Source of the DNA: an uncultured Bacillota bacterium | GTDB lineage: Bacteria; Bacillota; Clostridia; Christensenellales; UBA1242 | Length of the DNA: 57,097 nt | NCBI GenBank assembly: GCA_949296805.1 | Contig: CASFPO010000049.1 | Coordinates: forward strand, 1 to 57,097 | Direction: 5' to 3' | Shown here: positions 54,110 to 57,097 of the stretch, one piece after another | Position numbering within the stretch: position 1 is the first letter of the stretch | Layout of the letters: each line of letters starts with the position of its first letter | The notes under the pieces: model-generated | The model's database searches: none | The model's input: only the letters and a program-made list of their open reading frames with translations | Told to the model about the DNA's origin: nothing | Translations under genes and position numbers: made by a program

Positions 54110-55460
54110 AAGTGCAATTTGTAATTTAGGACTTACATTTGTAGATGAGTATTCATTTGATGATACCCATTCTTCTTTTGTGTTCAAAAAAGACAACACT
54201 TGTGTAATAGTTGATAATAACATTTGTGAAAATGATAAAGAAGTTGTTTTTGATTATTCAAAGTATTGCGAAATGCAAAATAAATATATGGCAGAATATG
54301 AAAAACTTTATAGGTTTAATTTCACAAGTGAAAACATTTACCCTCAAATTTATGATTGGTTAAATAAAACTCCAGCAGATATTGAAATTAAAGATAATGG
54401 TGGTTCTTTTCATAATGCACATTTAGACAACACACCACTTGAAAAAACTTTTGAAGATTTGTTTGTTGAGTCCTATGGAGATAATGCAACAGAATATTTA
54501 AAAAAGGAATATTCAGTATCGCTAAACAATGGTAGAAATGCTTTTATTGATTATGTTGTAGAAACTAAAAATGGCAACTATGCAATAGAAGAAAATGGAG
54601 TTCATTATCATCACCCTTGCTTAATTGGAAACAGTGCTTATGAAAGGCAATTAGAAAAACAAAACACATTAGTTTTGTATGGTTTTAAAGTTTTCCGTTT
54701 TTCTAGTCAAAATTTATCTTTTAAAGAGCAAACCATTGACAACATAAAATCATATTTAGGAGAAAAGGATAACTTTATTAATTCTATTGTTGTAAAAGAA
54801 CAAAGAAAATTTAAACTCTATGAACATCAAGAGAGAATTCTTGAAGATATAAATAAATCGAGAAAAGAAGGTATTAATACATCACTTGTTGTTATTCCAA
54901 CGGGAACAGGAAAATCTCAAATAGTCATAGAAGATTTAAAACAATTAGCAGAAGATAACAAAATTAAAAGAGTTTTGATAATGGTGCCATCAATTCCAAT
55001 TAAAATGGAAGTAAAACTTAGAATTTACAGTTATGGAACAATTGAAAGGTTAAGTAAATGTTTTGAAAAGCACAGGGCTGATTTTAGAAACAAAAACGAA
55101 TTTCTTGTTCATGTTATTACAAATGGTTTGGATATTTTAGAATTGCAAGATGAAAATTTTAAAGATTACTATCAAAAAATGGAGAGTATATCAGAGAAGA
55201 TAACACACTTTGAAAATCACTTATCAGTTAAAGAAAATATGTATATTCAAGATTTGAAAATGATAAATGTTCAACAAATATTTATAGAAAAATTATTGTC
55301 AAGAATATATAATTTGGTTCTTGCTCATGATGATGAAAGAACCTTGCAAGCAACATATGTTGAAGCTGGAATGTATGACAGATTGCCAGAAGGTTTGCAG
55401 GAACTAAAAAATGAATATTTAAAGGCAATTGGGATAGAAGAAGATAAAAATGATGACTGA
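54099..55460 (+). CDS. Nuclease fused to a truncated SF2 helicase-like domain
   Basis: The 453 residues begin with a unique region (1-110), then a Vsr/DUF559-type nuclease: NAFIDYVVETKNGNYAIEENG (Asp151, Glu164/165), YERQLEKQNTLVLYGFKVFRF. A helicase start follows: KLYEHQERILEDI and PTGTGKS (Walker A, 267-273), RVLIMVPS. After about residue 300 no DEAH box or later helicase motif is seen, and the end is helical (EFLVHVITNGLDILEL). Either a deletion removed most of the motor or the C-terminus is a new domain. It overlaps the MazG-like gene by 11 bases. Confidence 0.65.
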   Translation: MINKSAICNLGLTFVDEYSFDDTHSSFVFKKDNTCVIVDNNICENDKEVVFDYSKYCEMQNKYMAEYEKLYRFNFTSENIYPQIYDWLNKTPADIEIKDNGGSFHNAHLDNTPLEKTFEDLFVESYGDNATEYLKKEYSVSLNNGRNAFIDYVVETKNGNYAIEENGVHYHHPCLIGNSAYERQLEKQNTLVLYGFKVFRFSSQNLSFKEQTIDNIKSYLGEKDNFINSIVVKEQRKFKLYEHQERILEDINKSRKEGINTSLVVIPTGTGKSQIVIEDLKQLAEDNKIKRVLIMVPSIPIKMEVKLRIYSYGTIERLSKCFEKHRADFRNKNEFLVHVITNGLDILELQDENFKDYYQKMESISEKITHFENHLSVKENMYIQDLKMINVQQIFIEKLLSRIYNLVLAHDDERTLQATYVEAGMYDRLPEGLQELKNEYLKAIGIEEDKNDD

Positions 55461-55530
55461 AATAGATGAATTTATTAGAAGCAGGATAAGGAATGGGGAT
55501 ATTTTGAAAAATTATGCTCGTTTTTGCTAG
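55450..55530 (+). CDS. Short frame overlapping the end of the nuclease gene
   Basis: ATG at 55450 (or 55453) overlaps the previous stop; 26 residues (MTEIDEFIRSRIRNGDILKN) to TAG at 55528-55530. It looks like the start of a longer protein cut off early. No ribosome site apart from coupling. Bases 55531-55659 hold only AAACGGG/CCCGTTT (55604-55620), a weak hairpin. Confidence 0.3.
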   Translation: MMTEIDEFIRSRIRNGDILKNYARFC

Positions 55531-55659
55531 TAAAATAAAGCATTTTACTGGAGCAAAATAAAAACTCGCAGAATCAAAATTGACCCATTCCCCTTATGCG
55601 ACAAACGGGATACCCGTTTTCGTTATTTATAAAGAATTAAACAAGCAAAAGGAGTAAAA

Positions 55660-55854
55660 ATGAAGAAAATAAAATATGCAAAAAACATACAGAGTATAAA
55701 TCTTAAAACAAACAAAGAGAGAAAAGGACAAGCAAAATTCTATCCGTCAGTGACCAAAAGTGTTGGCGAAACTTTAAGCAATTATTTAATTGATTACATT
55801 AAAAAAGGTGGAGATATTAATAATCTCACACCCGATAATGTTTTTAAAAATTAA
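55660..55854 (+). CDS. Small basic hypothetical protein
   Basis: The 64 residues are Lys/Asn-rich (MKKIKYAKNIQSINLKTNKE) with a helix SVGETLSNYLIDYIKKGG. AAAGGAG stands before the ATG. It ends four bases from the stop of the convergent HEPN gene. No family recognised; the middle resembles the tails of small antitoxin- or ribbon-type proteins, without a clear DNA-binding motif. Confidence 0.55.
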   Translation: MKKIKYAKNIQSINLKTNKERKGQAKFYPSVTKSVGETLSNYLIDYIKKGGDINNLTPDNVFKN

Positions 55855-55857
55855 TTT

Positions 55858-56826
55858 TTATAATTCAACAATTTTTATATCATCATTATATATTTTTAAT
55901 TGAGTAATAATTTGGTTTGAATACATTTTTAACAAGTTAAATTCTTCTTGTGTTACATTAGCATTATGGGCAACTTTATTCCTAACTTGATATAATTCTT
56001 GTATTCTAATTCTAAGAAAATCTTGATTTGGGAAGTCTTTTTCAAAAATTGACCAGTTATCATTTTGAATAATAATTTTTTTTAATTCATCAAAATCTAA
56101 ATAAGAAAGTAAAGTTTTGCCCCTTGGTTCAGTCCACCCATTTTTGTCGTCTTCTTCTTTTCGAGATATAGCTTTCTCTTGTACTTTTTTACAATTCTTA
56201 AACAATTCAAATAAACTTTCATTTCCAAATTTTGATTTATATTTTACAAGTATGTAAGCTCTTAAATAATTTTCAATTGTAAAAGCTTCTATATAAGCAT
56301 CAGAGTTTAATGCTAAAGTATTTATTAACTTTCCTGATAACTTTTTGTAGTTTTTACTTATTCTATTTTCTACTTGCTCAACATTCCCAGTATTATATTC
56401 AACAATAGTATCATAAATTAGAATATATAGTTTTTTTAGGTATTCATCAATTTTGTAATATGTTTTAAGCAAAAAATCTCTATTAGAGAACAGCATAAAT
56501 CCATAACTTTCTTTTGGATCTTTTTTGTTGTGATTTTCATTATATGTATGTAAATCAAAATCTTGTTCAGTAATTTCAGTTAATTTATTTAGATAAAAGT
56601 CAGAATAAAGTTTAGATAATGTCTTTATGGAATTACATTTTATTTCGTTTTTTGTAAATAACATTTCAATATCAAAAAAACAATTTTTAACTTCAGCTAA
56701 TTTATTTTTTAATTTGGGAATTTCTTCAAAAAAGTAATCTCCAACATTAGGAATGGTTTTATTTTTTTTGTAAATAGAAATTGCTTTGTTTCTAACTTTA
56801 ATTGCTTTTCTTTTTTTCTTATCCAT
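55858..56826 (-). CDS. HEPN domain protein (Swt1-HEPN/DUF4145-like)
   Basis: The 322 residues are mostly helical and basic. Near the C-terminus lies the HEPN ribonuclease signature R-x4-H: QVRNKVAHN (Arg282, His287), in the helical context FLRIRIQELY...NLLKMYSNQI. HEPN proteins of this kind are RNA-cutting toxins or effectors. The gene starts one base after the stop of the XRE repressor (TAG T ATG), so it is translated from the same message. The N-terminal 220 residues are unique. The pair looks like a toxin with its transcriptional repressor. Confidence 0.75.
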   Translation of the reverse strand: MDKKKRKAIKVRNKAISIYKKNKTIPNVGDYFFEEIPKLKNKLAEVKNCFFDIEMLFTKNEIKCNSIKTLSKLYSDFYLNKLTEITEQDFDLHTYNENHNKKDPKESYGFMLFSNRDFLLKTYYKIDEYLKKLYILIYDTIVEYNTGNVEQVENRISKNYKKLSGKLINTLALNSDAYIEAFTIENYLRAYILVKYKSKFGNESLFELFKNCKKVQEKAISRKEEDDKNGWTEPRGKTLLSYLDFDELKKIIIQNDNWSIFEKDFPNQDFLRIRIQELYQVRNKVAHNANVTQEEFNLLKMYSNQIITQLKIYNDDIKIVEL

Positions 56827-56827
56827 A

Positions 56828-57031
56828 CTAATCCTCCAATCCTATTAAATAATCAGCAGAACAATTAAAGAACTTGCAAAGAATGATAATACTGTCAATG
56901 TTTGGAATTCTTAAATTTTTCTCCCAGCGATTGATACAAGCAGTGCTTATTCCTATTTGTTTTGATAATTCATATTGAGTAAGATTTTTTTCTTCTCGTA
57001 ATTCTTTTAATCTTTCTGCAAACTTATTCAT
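56828..57031 (-). CDS. XRE-family HTH repressor
   Basis: The 67 residues form a classic XRE domain: FAERLKELREEKNLTQYELSK, then QIGISTACINRWEKNLRIP as the recognition helix, and a tail ending CSADYLIGLED. The ATG at 57031 has AAGGAG eight bases upstream; an in-frame ATG 21 codons before lies inside the operator repeats. It precedes the HEPN gene with one base between stop and start, so it probably represses its own two-gene operon. Confidence 0.85.
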   Translation of the reverse strand: MNKFAERLKELREEKNLTQYELSKQIGISTACINRWEKNLRIPNIDSIIILCKFFNCSADYLIGLED

Positions 57032-57059
57032 ACAAAAACTCCTTATATATAGGAGTATA

Positions 57060-57097
57060 TACCAAATGGTAATAAAATACTTGACTTTTACCAAATG
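57060..57097 (-). promoter_or_regulatory. Operator repeats and promoter of the XRE-HEPN operon
   Basis: CATTTGGTA occurs twice on the minus strand (57060-57068 and 57089-57097) with a 29-base period, about 30 and 60 bases before the start codon. ACCA/TGGT arms make the first copy partly symmetrical. The spacing (nearly three helical turns) suits co-operative repressor binding. Confidence 0.55.

Overview
The window reads as a low-GC Bacillota-type genome, most likely an uncultured gut Clostridia-like lineage. The evidence is strong AGGAGG-type ribosome binding sites, TTGACA/TATAAT promoters, a dnaX-ybaB-recR cluster, a long gltX, SipW/TasA-like surface proteins and many lipoproteins. This assignment is inferred from gene content only.

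Left part (1-28 kb): mostly chromosomal core. A dnaX-ybaB-recR-argS operon on the minus strand starts from a clear promoter, and dnaX has an A9 slippage site that would give gamma and tau forms. Enzymes follow (nitroreductase, SDR, membrane-anchored ADP-ribosylglycohydrolase), then a tRNA-Leu with an unusual leader built from tRNA fragments, an IS200-type remnant, a DUF488/dual-OB pair, a calcium P-type ATPase, uppP, a BspA-like leucine-rich surface protein, gltX, two helical envelope proteins, dnaB and typA. Next comes a three-gene cassette: an HTH protein, a uracil-DNA-glycosylase-like protein and a 243-residue FtsZ-like GTPase that stops before the catalytic T7 loop.

Middle (27-40 kb): surface genes. 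A 3,245-residue lipoprotein and a smaller membrane lipoprotein are followed by a 435-residue fusion that joins a lipobox, InlB-type repeats, a SipW-type signal peptidase and a TasA-like domain. That TasA-like domain shares its opening motif with the leucine-rich protein at 14-17 kb.

Right part (40-57 kb): accessory DNA. A 4.6-kb element (40080-44714) sits in the 3' end of tRNA-Asn(GUU) and is bounded by the 10-base repeat TGGCTCCCCA. It carries a large serine recombinase whose reading frame runs through the attachment site. In the excised circle the frame would continue into an otherwise start-less ORF at the other end of the element, changing the recombinase tail from 17 tRNA-derived residues to 72 element residues. 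Beyond it lie two broken genes (transglutaminase-like, GNAT) and a defence-like cluster: an ArdA-like small protein, a CD-NTase-like nucleotidyltransferase with a PD-(D/E)xK partner, an Avs-like STAND NTPase with an N-terminal nuclease, a MazG-like protein with a nuclease/partial-helicase protein, and an XRE-HEPN pair with operator repeats.

The strongest candidates for something new are the recombinase tail swap, the truncated FtsZ-like cassette and the lipid-anchored signal peptidase/TasA fusion. All functional statements are inferred from motifs read by eye; no database search was possible.
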